Positions 35,367-44,463 of a stretch of 64,000 nt of DNA are shown here, in pieces. Numbering within the stretch: the first letter of the stretch is position 1; each line of letters starts with the position of its first letter. Under the pieces are notes generated by a model that saw only the letters and a list, made by a program, of their open reading frames with translations, searched no databases and was not told the origin of the DNA. The stretch spans positions 124,001-188,000 of the forward strand of contig CAYNVO010000002.1 of NCBI GenBank assembly GCA_964400675.1. Reading direction: 5' to 3'. The position numbers and the translations under genes were made by a program. The DNA comes from 9FT-COMBO-48-23 sp964400675 (lineage in GTDB: Bacteria > Chloroflexota > Dehalococcoidia > GIF9 > UBA5629).

Positions 35367-36293
35367 TTAACGAGCTGATTTATTGTATAGTCTTAATTGT
35401 TTTTGGTCAGATGCTTTTATTTTCCGTTCCAACAGTGCCGGCCCAAGAACAAGCATCAAGGAAAGCAGGACAAGGAGTAACCAGCCGCCGAAGCCAATGG
35501 CACTATTGTTTCCCAAAGCCACTATCACCAGTATCAATATTTCGAGGATTAATAGAATTCCGACTTTAGCCCAGCGCTGCCTGATGCGGATGAAAGTGGC
35601 TGCGGTTAGAGCCAGTACTGCAAAGCTCAAAGCAATCTGGGAAGCAAACCCTTGAAGTTGTTCGTACCATATAAGTGTATCATCTAACTCCAGCGCTAGC
35701 ATCCAGCCTATAACTATAGGGATGGGAAGCAGCATTAATGAGGCGAATATCCAGTCTTTTCTAATGGTTTTTTTGGTTATGGGGACTACGACGAGCAGGG
35801 CTAATGGAATGTAGGCGATGGCTGCGAACCAGGTCCAGTTGCCGGGTAGATATATCAACAGGATGCCGATGGCTATAACTGGAGTCAGGCAATAACCTAG
35901 CCAGGGGAATAGCCAGGCAGGCTTACCGTGACACCAGCCATAGATTACAGCACAGGCAACTGCAATCACGATGCCAAATAGCCAGATGGTGTCTTTCCAG
36001 AAATGTAGGGAAAAGAGTGCGGCAATTAAAAGATGGGGTAGAGCGGCGAAAAGAGCTTGGCGCCAGCTACCTTGGCTATATACCTCATACATTTGCCTGG
36101 CAACAACTCGTGGAGGTCCCAGGAGACTTGCTGCGGTAATGGATGCCTCTTCTTCAGAGAGTCCCGATTCTATTAATTCGTGGCTTTTGTCTTCAAGGTG
36201 CGTGTTTAACTCTCGCACCACATCGCTTTCGATTGTGTGCTCAAGCCTTAGATAGTCTTTGACGCTATCTGTGTAGCTCGATTTAGCTGGCAT
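35367..36293 (-). CDS. HAAS-domain membrane protein paired with PadR
   Basis: 308 residues from the ATG at 36293, five bases after the PadR stop; the frame extends upstream but only as an overlap of padR. The N-terminal ~80 residues (VKDYLRLEHTIESDVVRELN, GLSEEEASITAASLLGPP) form a HAAS-like signalling domain that normally partners PadR regulators. Seven or eight hydrophobic segments follow. It is translationally adjacent to the PadR gene. A membrane sensor that controls PadR is the family-based expectation. Confidence 0.8.
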   Translation of the reverse strand: MPAKSSYTDSVKDYLRLEHTIESDVVRELNTHLEDKSHELIESGLSEEEASITAASLLGPPRVVARQMYEVYSQGSWRQALFAALPHLLIAALFSLHFWKDTIWLFGIVIAVACAVIYGWCHGKPAWLFPWLGYCLTPVIAIGILLIYLPGNWTWFAAIAYIPLALLVVVPITKKTIRKDWIFASLMLLPIPIVIGWMLALELDDTLIWYEQLQGFASQIALSFAVLALTAATFIRIRQRWAKVGILLILEILILVIVALGNNSAIGFGGWLLLVLLSLMLVLGPALLERKIKASDQKQLRLYNKSAR

Positions 36294-36298
36294 TTCTG

Positions 36299-36634
36299 TT
36301 AACCAGTCGCCGGTTGAATAATTAAAGCCACAGCGGTAGAGAAATCTTGCCAGGTAGCTAATCTTTCGACCATGGCTTTTTGTCCTTTTACTGTTATGTA
36401 ATAGTAGCGCCTTTCTTGACCGCTCGGCAGCCTCTGCCATCTACCCTGAAGTAATCCGGCTTTTTCCAGTCGGTGGAGAGCCGGATAGAGAGTGCCTTCC
36501 TTGAATTGAAAGTAGCCATTACTTCTTTTTTCTATTTCTTTTATGATGTTGTAGCCATACATTGGCTGATTGTTGATCAAACAGAGAAGCAAAGAGTCAG
36601 TGCTGCCTTTGAGTAATTCACGCTTATAATGCAT
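36299..36634 (-). CDS. PadR-family transcriptional regulator
   Basis: 111 residues. PadR winged helix: LLLCLINNQPMYGYNIIKEI, FKEGTLYPALHRLEKAGLL and RRYYYITVKGQ. Ribosome-binding GAGG six bases before the ATG. It heads a two-gene unit with the HAAS membrane protein and is divergent from the 5S rRNA gene. Confidence 0.93.
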   Translation of the reverse strand: MHYKRELLKGSTDSLLLCLINNQPMYGYNIIKEIEKRSNGYFQFKEGTLYPALHRLEKAGLLQGRWQRLPSGQERRYYYITVKGQKAMVERLATWQDFSTAVALIIQPATG

Positions 36635-36669
36635 TTTGTACCTCGCTTAAAACGTCGGACTCAGTCTTA

Positions 36670-36698
36670 AGAATAGCATCGGCAAATGTTATCGTCAA
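36670..36698 (-). promoter_or_regulatory. padR promoter
   Basis: Minus strand TTGACG (36693-36698), 17-bp spacer, TATTCT (36670-36675), about 36 bp upstream of the padR ATG. Confidence 0.55.
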
Positions 36699-36714
36699 GT
36701 CCATAGCACCTTAT

Positions 36715-36743
36715 TTGACAAAAGCTATTTTTAGATGTATATT
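36715..36743 (+). promoter_or_regulatory. 5S rRNA promoter
   Basis: TTGACA (36715-36720), 17-bp spacer, TATATT (36738-36743), so transcription begins close to the mature 5S end. Confidence 0.75.
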
Positions 36744-36757
36744 ATGATCAGATTTTA

Positions 36758-36879
36758 TCCTCTGGTGGTTAGAGCGAGGTGGAACCACCCGTTCTCATCC
36801 CGAACACGGAAGTGAAACGCCTCAGCGCAGACGATACTAGGGGGGCAACTCTTTGGGAAAATATGCCACTGCCAGGGGG
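36758..36879 (+). rRNA. rrf: 5S ribosomal RNA (isolated gene)
   Basis: About 121 nt with the conserved CATCCCGAACACGGAAGTGA core and the closing helix CCTCTGG (5') with CCAGGGG (3'). No 16S or 23S is adjacent: padR lies upstream and clpC downstream. It has its own promoter. Confidence 0.93.
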
Positions 36880-36947
36880 TTTATCTAAGTTTCTCGAAGT
36901 CAGGCATTCTCTTCTGAATCACAAAGTATCCCAAATATTTTGGAGCT

Positions 36948-36976
36948 TTGACACTTCTAATCAAACGCCTTATAAT
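36948..36976 (+). promoter_or_regulatory. clpC promoter (perfect consensus)
   Basis: TTGACA (36948-36953), 17-bp spacer, TATAAT (36971-36976), 55 bp before the clpC ATG. No CIRCE or CtsR direct repeat was seen. Confidence 0.8.
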
Positions 36977-37031
36977 TCTAATTAGGGTATCAGTTAGCTC
37001 ACAGAAAGAGGCTTAAAGGACAAGGACACAT

Positions 37032-39515
37032 ATGGCCAGCAGGTTTGAGAAATTCTCAGAGAGAGCTCGTCGAGCCCTGACTCGTGCCCAGGAAGAAGCA
37101 CAGCGTTTCGGGCATAATTACATTGATACTGAACACATATTGCTGGGCTTGATAGCCGAGGAAGATAGTGTAGCCAGTAAAGTCCTGGCTAACATGGGCG
37201 TACTTCCGAATAAGATACGAGCTGCTGTGGAGTTTGTGGTGGGGCGGGGAGAGAGGTCAGCAATAGGCGAAGTAGGGCTTACTCCCAGAGCGAAAAGAGT
37301 GATTGAGCTTGCGGTTGACGAAGCCCGCCGCTTGAACCATAGCTATATAGGCACTGAGCATCTCCTTTTGGGTTTACTGCGTGACCGCGAAGGTGCGGCG
37401 GTTGGTGTTTTGGAGAGCTTCGGTATTACTTTCGATAAAGCTCAAGCTGAGATAAATAGCGTTCTAAGTCAGAGTGCGTCTCAACCGCGTGCCGTTGCCC
37501 GTGGACCCGGCCGTACACCGGTCTTAGACCAGCTTGGAATCGACCTGACCAATGCAGCTCGGGCTGGAAAACTTGACCCCATCGTTAACCGCAGCAAAGA
37601 GATTGAGCGAGTCATCCAGATACTCAGCCGTCGCACGAAAAATAATCCGGCGCTTATAGGTGAGCCGGGTGTTGGCAAAACAGCGATTGTTGAGGGTCTG
37701 GCACATCGTATTGTTGCCGGTGAAGTCCCTGAGACACTGCAAGGCAAGCGACTCGTAACCCTTGATATAGGTTCGTTGGTAGCTGGTACTAAGTATCGCG
37801 GTGAGTTTGAGGAAAGACTGAAAAAGGTCATTGACGAGATAAAAAGCGCTGGAAATTGTGTGATTTTTGTTGATGAACTACATACTATTGTCGGTGCCGG
37901 TGCCGCCGAGGGTGCTGTTGATGCCTCCAATATCTTGAAGCCGTCTCTGTCGCGTGGTGAACTTCAGTGCATTGGTGCTACCACGCTGGACGATTATCGC
38001 AAGTACATTGAGAAAGACTCTGCTCTGGAGCGTCGTTTTCAACCGGTAATGGTGACCGAGCCCACTGTGGAGCAGACTCTGGATATACTGCGCGGCATTA
38101 AGGCACGATATGAAGAGCATCACAAGTTGGAAATAAGCGACGAGTCTTTGCAAGCTGCATCTTCTTTAGCGGCTAAGTATATACCTGACCGTTTCTTGCC
38201 TGACAAGGCTATTGATTTGATGGATGAAGCCTCATCTCGTGTTCGTATTATGCGAGGCGGTGTGCCTTTTGGCTTGACTGAAGCCAGGCGTGCCCTGGAG
38301 GCTGTGCGCAGGGACAAAGAGACGGCAATTTCTTCTAAAGAGTATGAATATGCCGCTGAGTTGCGTGACCGTGAAGTCCAGTTGGTAGATAAAATCAGTG
38401 TCATGGAACAGAAGTGGCAGGAGGACCAGCAGCAGGAAAAGCCGGTTGTTACCGAGGAAGATATCGCTGAGGTAGTCAGCATGTGGACCGGGGTTCCTGT
38501 AGTGCGAATGACCACGGATGAAACCAGTCGACTGCTTCAGATGGAAGAGGCTTTGCACAAGCGCATTATCGGCCAGGATGAGGCTATAAATGTTGTCTCC
38601 AAGGCGGTGCGGCGCGCCCGGGCTGGATTAAAGGAACCTCGCCATCCCATCGGTAGCTTTATTTTTCTGGGACCAACTGGTGTGGGTAAGACTGAACTGG
38701 TAAGGGCTTTAGCCGAGTTCATGTTCGGTAGCGAAGATGCCATGGTCCGGCTCGACATGTCTGAATTTATGGAACGACACACCGTGGCTCGGCTGGTTGG
38801 CGCTCCTCCCGGATACGTGGGTTATGACGAGGGAGGACAACTGACCGAGGCGGTGAGACGAAAGCCATATTGCGTGATATTGCTTGATGAAATTGAAAAG
38901 GCACATCCCGATGTCTTCAATATATTGCTCCAGATTTTTGATGACGGTCATCTGACCGATGCTAAAGGGCGCCGGGTAGATTTCCGTAATAGTATAGTGG
39001 TCATGACCAGCAATGTGGGTGCCAAACATATAAAAGGCGTTATGGGTATCGGCTTTGCCGCCCGTACCGATGAAGAGAAGAATCGGCACACTGAATACGA
39101 GAAAATGAAGGAGAAGGTACTTGCTGAATTAAAGACGACCTTTCTCCCCGAATTTCTAAATCGCATTGATGAAGTGGTTGTTTTCCACTCCCTGAGTAAG
39201 GCGCAAATCCGCCAAATTGTCGACCTTATGCTCAACCAGGTAGCTAAGTCGGTAGGCGAAAAGAATCTGAAACTTGAAATCACCGATGCTGCCCGTGATT
39301 TTCTGGGTGAAAAGGGCTACGACCCGACTTTTGGAGCACGACCTCTGCGCCGTGTGATTCAAAACGAGGTTGAGGATAAGCTCTCTGAAGCTCTACTCCG
39401 TGGTGAGTTTAATCCCGGCGATACCTTGATGGTAGACTATGATGGCGAGAAGATTGTGATTCGAGCCGCTGCCGGAGCCTTATCAGGGGAGGGGGCAGCG
39501 CAAGAACTGAAGTGA
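37032..39515 (+). CDS. clpC: ClpC ATP-dependent unfoldase
   Basis: 827 residues. Two N-terminal Clp repeats (~1-145), first AAA+ with Walker A GEPGVGKT (~residue 210), a UVR-like coiled region (KEYEYAAELRDREVQ), second AAA+ with GPTGVGKTELVRALAE (~546), and a C-terminal D2-small domain. ClpC feeds substrates to ClpP, whose gene is not in the window. The GGxxG-type context LDIGSLVAGTKYRGEFEER is standard. A terminator follows. No mcsA/mcsB/ctsR precede it, unlike in Firmicutes. Confidence 0.97.
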   Translation: MASRFEKFSERARRALTRAQEEAQRFGHNYIDTEHILLGLIAEEDSVASKVLANMGVLPNKIRAAVEFVVGRGERSAIGEVGLTPRAKRVIELAVDEARRLNHSYIGTEHLLLGLLRDREGAAVGVLESFGITFDKAQAEINSVLSQSASQPRAVARGPGRTPVLDQLGIDLTNAARAGKLDPIVNRSKEIERVIQILSRRTKNNPALIGEPGVGKTAIVEGLAHRIVAGEVPETLQGKRLVTLDIGSLVAGTKYRGEFEERLKKVIDEIKSAGNCVIFVDELHTIVGAGAAEGAVDASNILKPSLSRGELQCIGATTLDDYRKYIEKDSALERRFQPVMVTEPTVEQTLDILRGIKARYEEHHKLEISDESLQAASSLAAKYIPDRFLPDKAIDLMDEASSRVRIMRGGVPFGLTEARRALEAVRRDKETAISSKEYEYAAELRDREVQLVDKISVMEQKWQEDQQQEKPVVTEEDIAEVVSMWTGVPVVRMTTDETSRLLQMEEALHKRIIGQDEAINVVSKAVRRARAGLKEPRHPIGSFIFLGPTGVGKTELVRALAEFMFGSEDAMVRLDMSEFMERHTVARLVGAPPGYVGYDEGGQLTEAVRRKPYCVILLDEIEKAHPDVFNILLQIFDDGHLTDAKGRRVDFRNSIVVMTSNVGAKHIKGVMGIGFAARTDEEKNRHTEYEKMKEKVLAELKTTFLPEFLNRIDEVVVFHSLSKAQIRQIVDLMLNQVAKSVGEKNLKLEITDAARDFLGEKGYDPTFGARPLRRVIQNEVEDKLSEALLRGEFNPGDTLMVDYDGEKIVIRAAAGALSGEGAAQELK

Positions 39516-39554
39516 ACTGCGTAACTCCAGCTTCTCGATAGTCTGATTCTACTT

Positions 39555-39592
39555 AGGGCGGGACCGAGTATTATGAACCCCCGCCCTTTTTA
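39555..39592 (+). terminator. clpC terminator
   Basis: GGGCGGG (39556-39562) pairs with CCCGCCC (39580-39586), followed by TTTTT. Confidence 0.88.
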
Positions 39593-39644
39593 ATATTCAA
39601 ATCTGTTGCTCGGCGGTTTTGGCATTGATTGAGGGGTTGATCAT

Positions 39645-41057
39645 TTGAATAAGCCCAAATCCAGGGCTGTCTTTGTTTGCCAGCAGTGCGGCAAAGAGAG
39701 CCCTAAATGGTTAGGCCGTTGTCCTGGTTGCCAGGAATGGAATAGCTTCGTAGAAACCGTTGTCACCGTTTCCAGCCAGACAGCTACATGGCTGTATTCA
39801 GAGGAGAATGCCCCCAGTGAACTTTCCAAGCTGAAAACTGAGGCGTATCCCCGTCTGAGTTTTCCTTTTACTGAGTTTAACCGGGTTCTGGGTGGTGGGC
39901 TGGTGGCAGGCTCTTTAGTGCTCGTTGGCGGTGACCCGGGCATCGGAAAGTCTACCCTGTTGCTTCAAGCTTCATCGGCGCTGGCTGAGCGGGGAGGTAA
40001 GGTGGTATATGTTTCCGGTGAGGAATCAGCCCAGCAGATTAAGTTGAGGTCGGAACGCCTTGGTGTAGGCGGTGACAGACTCTATATTCTCCCCGAGACT
40101 AATCTTGAAGCTATACTGGCGCGCCTGGGAGAATTGTCGCCAAATCTGGTAGTTGTCGATTCTATCCAGACTGTCTACGTAGAGGGGTTAACCGGAACAC
40201 CGGGCAGCGTTGGCCAAATACGCGAGTGCACCTTGAGGCTTATGCGCTGGGCAAAGAGGGCAGGAGTTCCGGCTCTTATAACCGGACATGTAACCAAGGA
40301 CGGGGCTATCGCCGGCCCCAGGGTGTTGGAGCACATCGTTGATGTCGTCCTTTATCTGGAGGGTGAAACCTTCAGCAGCTATCGCATATTGAGAAGCACC
40401 AAGAACCGTTTTGGCTCCACCAATGAAGTCGGCGTTTTCGAGATGAGCGGAGGCGGTTTAATAGAGGTGGCTAACCCGTCTGAAGCTTTTCTGGTGTCAC
40501 ATCGCGATGGAGCAGTTGGTTCGGCTGTAGTGCCTACATTTGAGGGAAGTCGCCCTCTGCTGGTGGAAATTCAAGCTCTAACCAGCCTTACAGCCTACGG
40601 TCCGCCGCGACGTATTGCCAATGGTGTCGATTTTAATCGACTGCTTTTAATAGCTGCTGTGCTTAGCCGTCGAGCCGGGGTGAACCTCTCCAATCAAGAT
40701 ATAATAACCAACGTTATCGGTGGCATGCGTATCGGTGAGCCGGCTGCCGACCTGGGTATGGCGCTGGCAATTGCATCCAGCCACCGGGATGCTAAAGTTG
40801 TCCAGGGTCTTGTAGCGCTAGGTGAGATAGGGCTCAGCGGCGAGCTTAGAGCTGTGCCTCAACTGGAGAGGCGGATTGCCGAAGCAACCAGGTTGGGCTT
40901 TAAGCGTTGCCTGATTCCCGAAACCTCAGCCAAACTTTCCTCCGTCGTCAAAGGTATTGAATTGTTGTCAGCAGGCACTGTAGCTCAAGCCCTCCGACTC
41001 GGACTTGTCAGACCCCCGAGGAAATCAGAACATTCAGATGAAGAGTCGCATGTCTAA
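39645..41057 (+). CDS. radA: DNA repair protein RadA (Sms)
   Basis: 470 residues from a TTG start with GAGGGG eight bases upstream. N-terminal zinc finger CQQCGKESPKWLGRCPGC, RecA-like core with Walker A GGDPGIGKST (~residue 95), the RadA signature KNRFGSTNEVG, and a C-terminal Lon-like domain (GEIGLSGELRAV). RadA helps process recombination intermediates. The 3' end overlaps the start of ispD. Confidence 0.96.
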   Translation: MNKPKSRAVFVCQQCGKESPKWLGRCPGCQEWNSFVETVVTVSSQTATWLYSEENAPSELSKLKTEAYPRLSFPFTEFNRVLGGGLVAGSLVLVGGDPGIGKSTLLLQASSALAERGGKVVYVSGEESAQQIKLRSERLGVGGDRLYILPETNLEAILARLGELSPNLVVVDSIQTVYVEGLTGTPGSVGQIRECTLRLMRWAKRAGVPALITGHVTKDGAIAGPRVLEHIVDVVLYLEGETFSSYRILRSTKNRFGSTNEVGVFEMSGGGLIEVANPSEAFLVSHRDGAVGSAVVPTFEGSRPLLVEIQALTSLTAYGPPRRIANGVDFNRLLLIAAVLSRRAGVNLSNQDIITNVIGGMRIGEPAADLGMALAIASSHRDAKVVQGLVALGEIGLSGELRAVPQLERRIAEATRLGFKRCLIPETSAKLSSVVKGIELLSAGTVAQALRLGLVRPPRKSEHSDEESHV

Positions 41058-41718
41058 AACAGGGGTTGTCATAGTTGGAGCCGGCAGCAGCCAGCGAATG
41101 GGTATGGATAAAGTCTTCATGCCACTGGTTGAGAGGCCTTTGCTAGCCTGGTCGGTGGATGTCTGCCAGGGTTGCGAACTGGTCGACCAGATAGTAATCG
41201 TTTTGAATGAGAGCAAGCTGAATCAGGGACGGAAATTAGTCGCTGAACGGGGCTGGTCTAAAGTGGTGGAAGTATGCCTCGGTGGTGACCGTAGACAGGA
41301 CTCTGTGAGACAGGGACTCAGTAAGTTGAAGAGCTGTGATTGGGTGGTCATTCATGATGGAGCCCGCCCCTTTCTTACATTGGACTTGATTCGTGACGGC
41401 TTGGAGGCGGCTGAATCAATGGGTGCGGCGGTGGCGGCAGTACCGGTCAAGGATACCGTTAAGCTTGGCGGCGGTGACATGACGGTCAGTGGAACGCTCA
41501 ATCGCCAGGAAATATGGGCGGTGCAGACACCTCAGGTTTTCAGCTTTGATATAATAACTAAAGCTCATGAGCAAATAAAAGGTGACGTTACTGACGATGC
41601 CAGCATGGTCGAGCAGTTGGGATATAAGGTCAAGCTTTATATGGGGTCGTATGACAATATAAAGATAACCACCCCTGAAGATCTGGCTCTGGCTGAGCTT
41701 ATAATCAGGAAAAAGTAG
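41050..41718 (+). CDS. ispD: 2-C-methyl-D-erythritol 4-phosphate cytidylyltransferase
   Basis: 222 residues from the ATG at 41050, which overlaps the radA stop by eight bases and sits directly before the conserved N-terminus VVIVGAGSSQRMGMDK; the frame is open further upstream but only inside radA. Other motifs: VIHDGARPF and VPVKDTVK. It performs the CTP-dependent third step of the non-mevalonate isoprenoid pathway. ispF follows after four bases. Confidence 0.96.
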   Translation: MSKTGVVIVGAGSSQRMGMDKVFMPLVERPLLAWSVDVCQGCELVDQIVIVLNESKLNQGRKLVAERGWSKVVEVCLGGDRRQDSVRQGLSKLKSCDWVVIHDGARPFLTLDLIRDGLEAAESMGAAVAAVPVKDTVKLGGGDMTVSGTLNRQEIWAVQTPQVFSFDIITKAHEQIKGDVTDDASMVEQLGYKVKLYMGSYDNIKITTPEDLALAELIIRKK

Positions 41719-41722
41719 ACTG

Positions 41723-42199
41723 ATGCGAGTAGGAATTGGGTACGATGTACATCAACTGACCCCGGGGCGCAAGCTAATTCTGGGTGGAGTGGAGATTGCA
41801 TTTGATAAAGGTCTTTCCGGACATAGCGATGCTGACGTGTTGACCCATGCTATAATTGATGCTCTTCTTGGCGCCGCAGGGCTTCGAGATATCGGCAAAC
41901 ATTTTCCACCTGAGGAACCCAGGTACAAGGATATATCCAGCCTGGTTTTGCTGGAGGAGGCCAATAAGCTGCTCAAGGCGCAAGGCTTCGAGGTTGGAAA
42001 TATCGATGCCGTCGTTGTCGCTGAGCAGCCTAAAATAGCGCCTTTCATTGAGGATATGCGCGGTCGTCTCGGTCAAACGCTGGGTATCGATTCAGGGCGG
42101 GTCATGGTAAAGGCAACTACCACTGAAGGCCTGGGTTTTGCCGGCAGGTTGGAGGGGATAGCCGCTTATGCCGTAGCTCTGGTGGAAGAGACGAAGTAG
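41723..42199 (+). CDS. ispF: 2-C-methyl-D-erythritol 2,4-cyclodiphosphate synthase
   Basis: 158 residues, normal length. Zinc and substrate motifs: GYDVHQLTPGRKLILGG at the N-terminus, GHSDADVLTHAI, and KATTTEGLGFAGRLEGI at the C-terminus. It follows ispD by 4 bp, so both non-mevalonate enzymes are made together in the radA-ispD-ispF-cysE-cysS operon. Confidence 0.97.
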   Translation: MRVGIGYDVHQLTPGRKLILGGVEIAFDKGLSGHSDADVLTHAIIDALLGAAGLRDIGKHFPPEEPRYKDISSLVLLEEANKLLKAQGFEVGNIDAVVVAEQPKIAPFIEDMRGRLGQTLGIDSGRVMVKATTTEGLGFAGRLEGIAAYAVALVEETK

Positions 42200-42221
42200 A
42201 TTATATTTGCAGGAAATAAAT

Positions 42222-42893
42222 ATGAAGTTTTTCAGCAGCGTTAAGAGGGATATACAGGCGGTTTTCGAGCATGACCCGGCAGCCAGGAACGCTTTCGAGG
42301 TCTTTTTTGCCTACCCTGGCTTTCACGCCCGGCAGTGTCATCGCCTGGCTCATACTCTATGGAACTGGCGTGTTCCCTTTTTTCCTCGCCTGGTCTCGCA
42401 TCTCGGTCGTTTCTTCACCGGCATCGAAATCCACCCCGGAGCTGAGATTGGTGAGGGCTTTTTCATCGACCACGGCATGGGTGTGGTTATCGGTGAGACG
42501 TCAGTGATAAAAGATAATGTCGCCCTGTACCAGGGAGTTACTCTTGGCGGCACGAGCTTACTGAAGAAAAAGAGGCATCCTACTCTGGGCAACAACGTGG
42601 TTGTAGGCGCCGGGGCAAAGCTTATCGGAGCCATCACCATCGGCGACAATGTAAAAGTCGGTGCCGGTTCTGTGGTTATAACTTCGGTGCCGGCAAATGC
42701 CACCGTTGTCGGTGTGCCCGGTAGAGTGGTTGAAATTCGTAATCCTGATACCGATACCGTGGAGAAATTGCCTGACCCTGTCTGGGAAAAGATTGAGAAT
42801 TTGGAAAAAAAGATTGCTAAACTGGAGAAAGCTTTAAAGGATAAGCAGCCTGAAACCGGGACGGCTGCTAAACGCCCACCTCGGAGAAAATAG
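42222..42893 (+). CDS. cysE: Serine O-acetyltransferase
   Basis: 223 residues from the ATG at 42222 (AGGAA upstream); an in-frame TTG at 42207 overlaps that site. CysE signature: FFAYPGFHARQCHRLAH, GAEIGEGFFIDHGMGVVIGE, then hexapeptide repeats and the C-terminal VVGVPGRVV. A charged tail (residues ~185-223) with coiled-coil character and a Lys/Pro-rich end extends past the usual core. It makes O-acetylserine for cysteine synthesis and precedes cysS by zero spacing (TAG-ATG). Confidence 0.95.
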   Translation: MKFFSSVKRDIQAVFEHDPAARNAFEVFFAYPGFHARQCHRLAHTLWNWRVPFFPRLVSHLGRFFTGIEIHPGAEIGEGFFIDHGMGVVIGETSVIKDNVALYQGVTLGGTSLLKKKRHPTLGNNVVVGAGAKLIGAITIGDNVKVGAGSVVITSVPANATVVGVPGRVVEIRNPDTDTVEKLPDPVWEKIENLEKKIAKLEKALKDKQPETGTAAKRPPRRK

Positions 42894-44387
42894 ATGAAAG
42901 TATTTAATACGCTATCGGGGCAGAAAGAAGATTTCCGTCCCAGGGGTAAAACGGTAAACATTTATGTCTGCGGAGTTACCGTTTATGATGATTGCCATAT
43001 TGGACATGCCATGAGCTACATCATATTCGATGCCATAAGGCGCTATCTCGAGTTCAAAGGTTATAAGGTAAAGTATGTCCAGAACTTTACTGATATCGAT
43101 GACAAGATAATAAATCGAGCCAACCAGCTGGGTATTCCATCTTCGGAGCTGGCTGAAAAATATATTGACGAGTACTTCAAGGACATGGACGCTTTGAACA
43201 TACAGCGAGCTCATGTCTACCCCAAGGCGACTGAGGAAATACCCAAGATAATTGAAATGATTCAGGGATTGATAGCCAAGGGTTATGCTTATGATTCCGA
43301 AGGCAGCGTCTATTTCCGGGTGAAGAACTTTTCCGGATACGGCAAGCTGTCTCACCAGGCTCTGGATGACATCATATCCCGCGGTTCTGCCGAAGAGGGA
43401 AAGAAAGAATACCCTCTGGATTTCGCCCTGTGGAAGGCAGCCAAGCAGGGTGAGCCCTTCTGGCAAAGCCCATGGGGGCAGGGCAGGCCTGGATGGCACA
43501 TAGAGTGCAGCGCTATGGCATTGAAATATCTGGGCAAAACCCTTGACATCCATGGCGGCGGCCAGGACCTTATCTTCCCTCACCATGAGAACGAGATAAC
43601 CCAGTCCGAGAGCTTTACCGGAGTCGAGCCTTTTGTCAGGCACTGGCTGCATAACGGGCTGCTGCAAATGGGTGAAAATAAGATGAGCAAATCGCTGGGC
43701 AATTTGATAACGGTAAAACAGGCCCTAGAGCGCTATAGCCCTGATGCCATCCGGCTGTTTGTCCTCGGCTCACATTACCGCAGTCCGCTGACTTATAGCG
43801 AAGAGACACTGAGAGCAGCGGAAGTTGGCATGGAGAGATTGCGACAGGCTACCAGAGACGGGGGGAAGTCTGGCAACAAGACAGCTCTCGATGCTGAGGC
43901 GTTCAAAGCTAGATTTATCGATAGCATGGACGATGACTTCAACACCGCACAGGCGGTGGCAGTTCTTTTTGACTTAGCCAGGGAGATTAACAGGGCGCGT
44001 GAAGAGAATCGCGATGTAAGCAGTGCTCTGAAGACGCTGGCGGAGCTGGCTGGCGTGCTAGGTTTCACGCTGGAGGAGCCGGCAAAGCCGCCGCTGGATG
44101 CTCAACCGTTTGTTGAACTTGTAAGCAAGCTTAGCTTTGAATTTAAAAAGGTGCCGGGGGCTGGTAACGACTCTATGGTTAAAATTGAATCGTTATTATC
44201 TGCTGCTGCTAAAAGCGATGAGCATCCTGATGTCGAAGCTCTTATTCTACTTTTCATTGATGTTCGCAAAGAGCTACGCCATGCCAAACAATGGCAGCTT
44301 GCTGATGTGGTGCGTGACCGGCTCGCTGAATTAGGCATAGCTCTCGAAGATACTCCCAAAGGCACAGTGTGGAAGCGCACTATATAG
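42894..44387 (+). CDS. cysS: Cysteinyl-tRNA synthetase
   Basis: 497 residues. Class I motifs HIGH (residues 35-38) and KMSKS (~263), zinc ligands including Cys26 and the CSAMALKYLG region, plus the C-terminal DALR domain. It directly follows cysE, so cysteine supply and charging are linked. It is the last gene of the clpC-downstream cluster. Confidence 0.97.
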   Translation: MKVFNTLSGQKEDFRPRGKTVNIYVCGVTVYDDCHIGHAMSYIIFDAIRRYLEFKGYKVKYVQNFTDIDDKIINRANQLGIPSSELAEKYIDEYFKDMDALNIQRAHVYPKATEEIPKIIEMIQGLIAKGYAYDSEGSVYFRVKNFSGYGKLSHQALDDIISRGSAEEGKKEYPLDFALWKAAKQGEPFWQSPWGQGRPGWHIECSAMALKYLGKTLDIHGGGQDLIFPHHENEITQSESFTGVEPFVRHWLHNGLLQMGENKMSKSLGNLITVKQALERYSPDAIRLFVLGSHYRSPLTYSEETLRAAEVGMERLRQATRDGGKSGNKTALDAEAFKARFIDSMDDDFNTAQAVAVLFDLAREINRAREENRDVSSALKTLAELAGVLGFTLEEPAKPPLDAQPFVELVSKLSFEFKKVPGAGNDSMVKIESLLSAAAKSDEHPDVEALILLFIDVRKELRHAKQWQLADVVRDRLAELGIALEDTPKGTVWKRTI

Positions 44388-44463
44388 TTAGAAATGTATC
44401 GGCGGACATTAGCCTCGCCTGTGCTACCTTAAACAGTTAACACTATGGATGTAGGAGGTAATT

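Noticed and set aside
36779..36985. Plus-strand frame of 68 codons
   Set aside because: It lies within the 5S rRNA gene and its flank.
42350..42961. 203-codon minus-strand frame
   Set aside because: Antisense to cysE, which is fully supported by family motifs.
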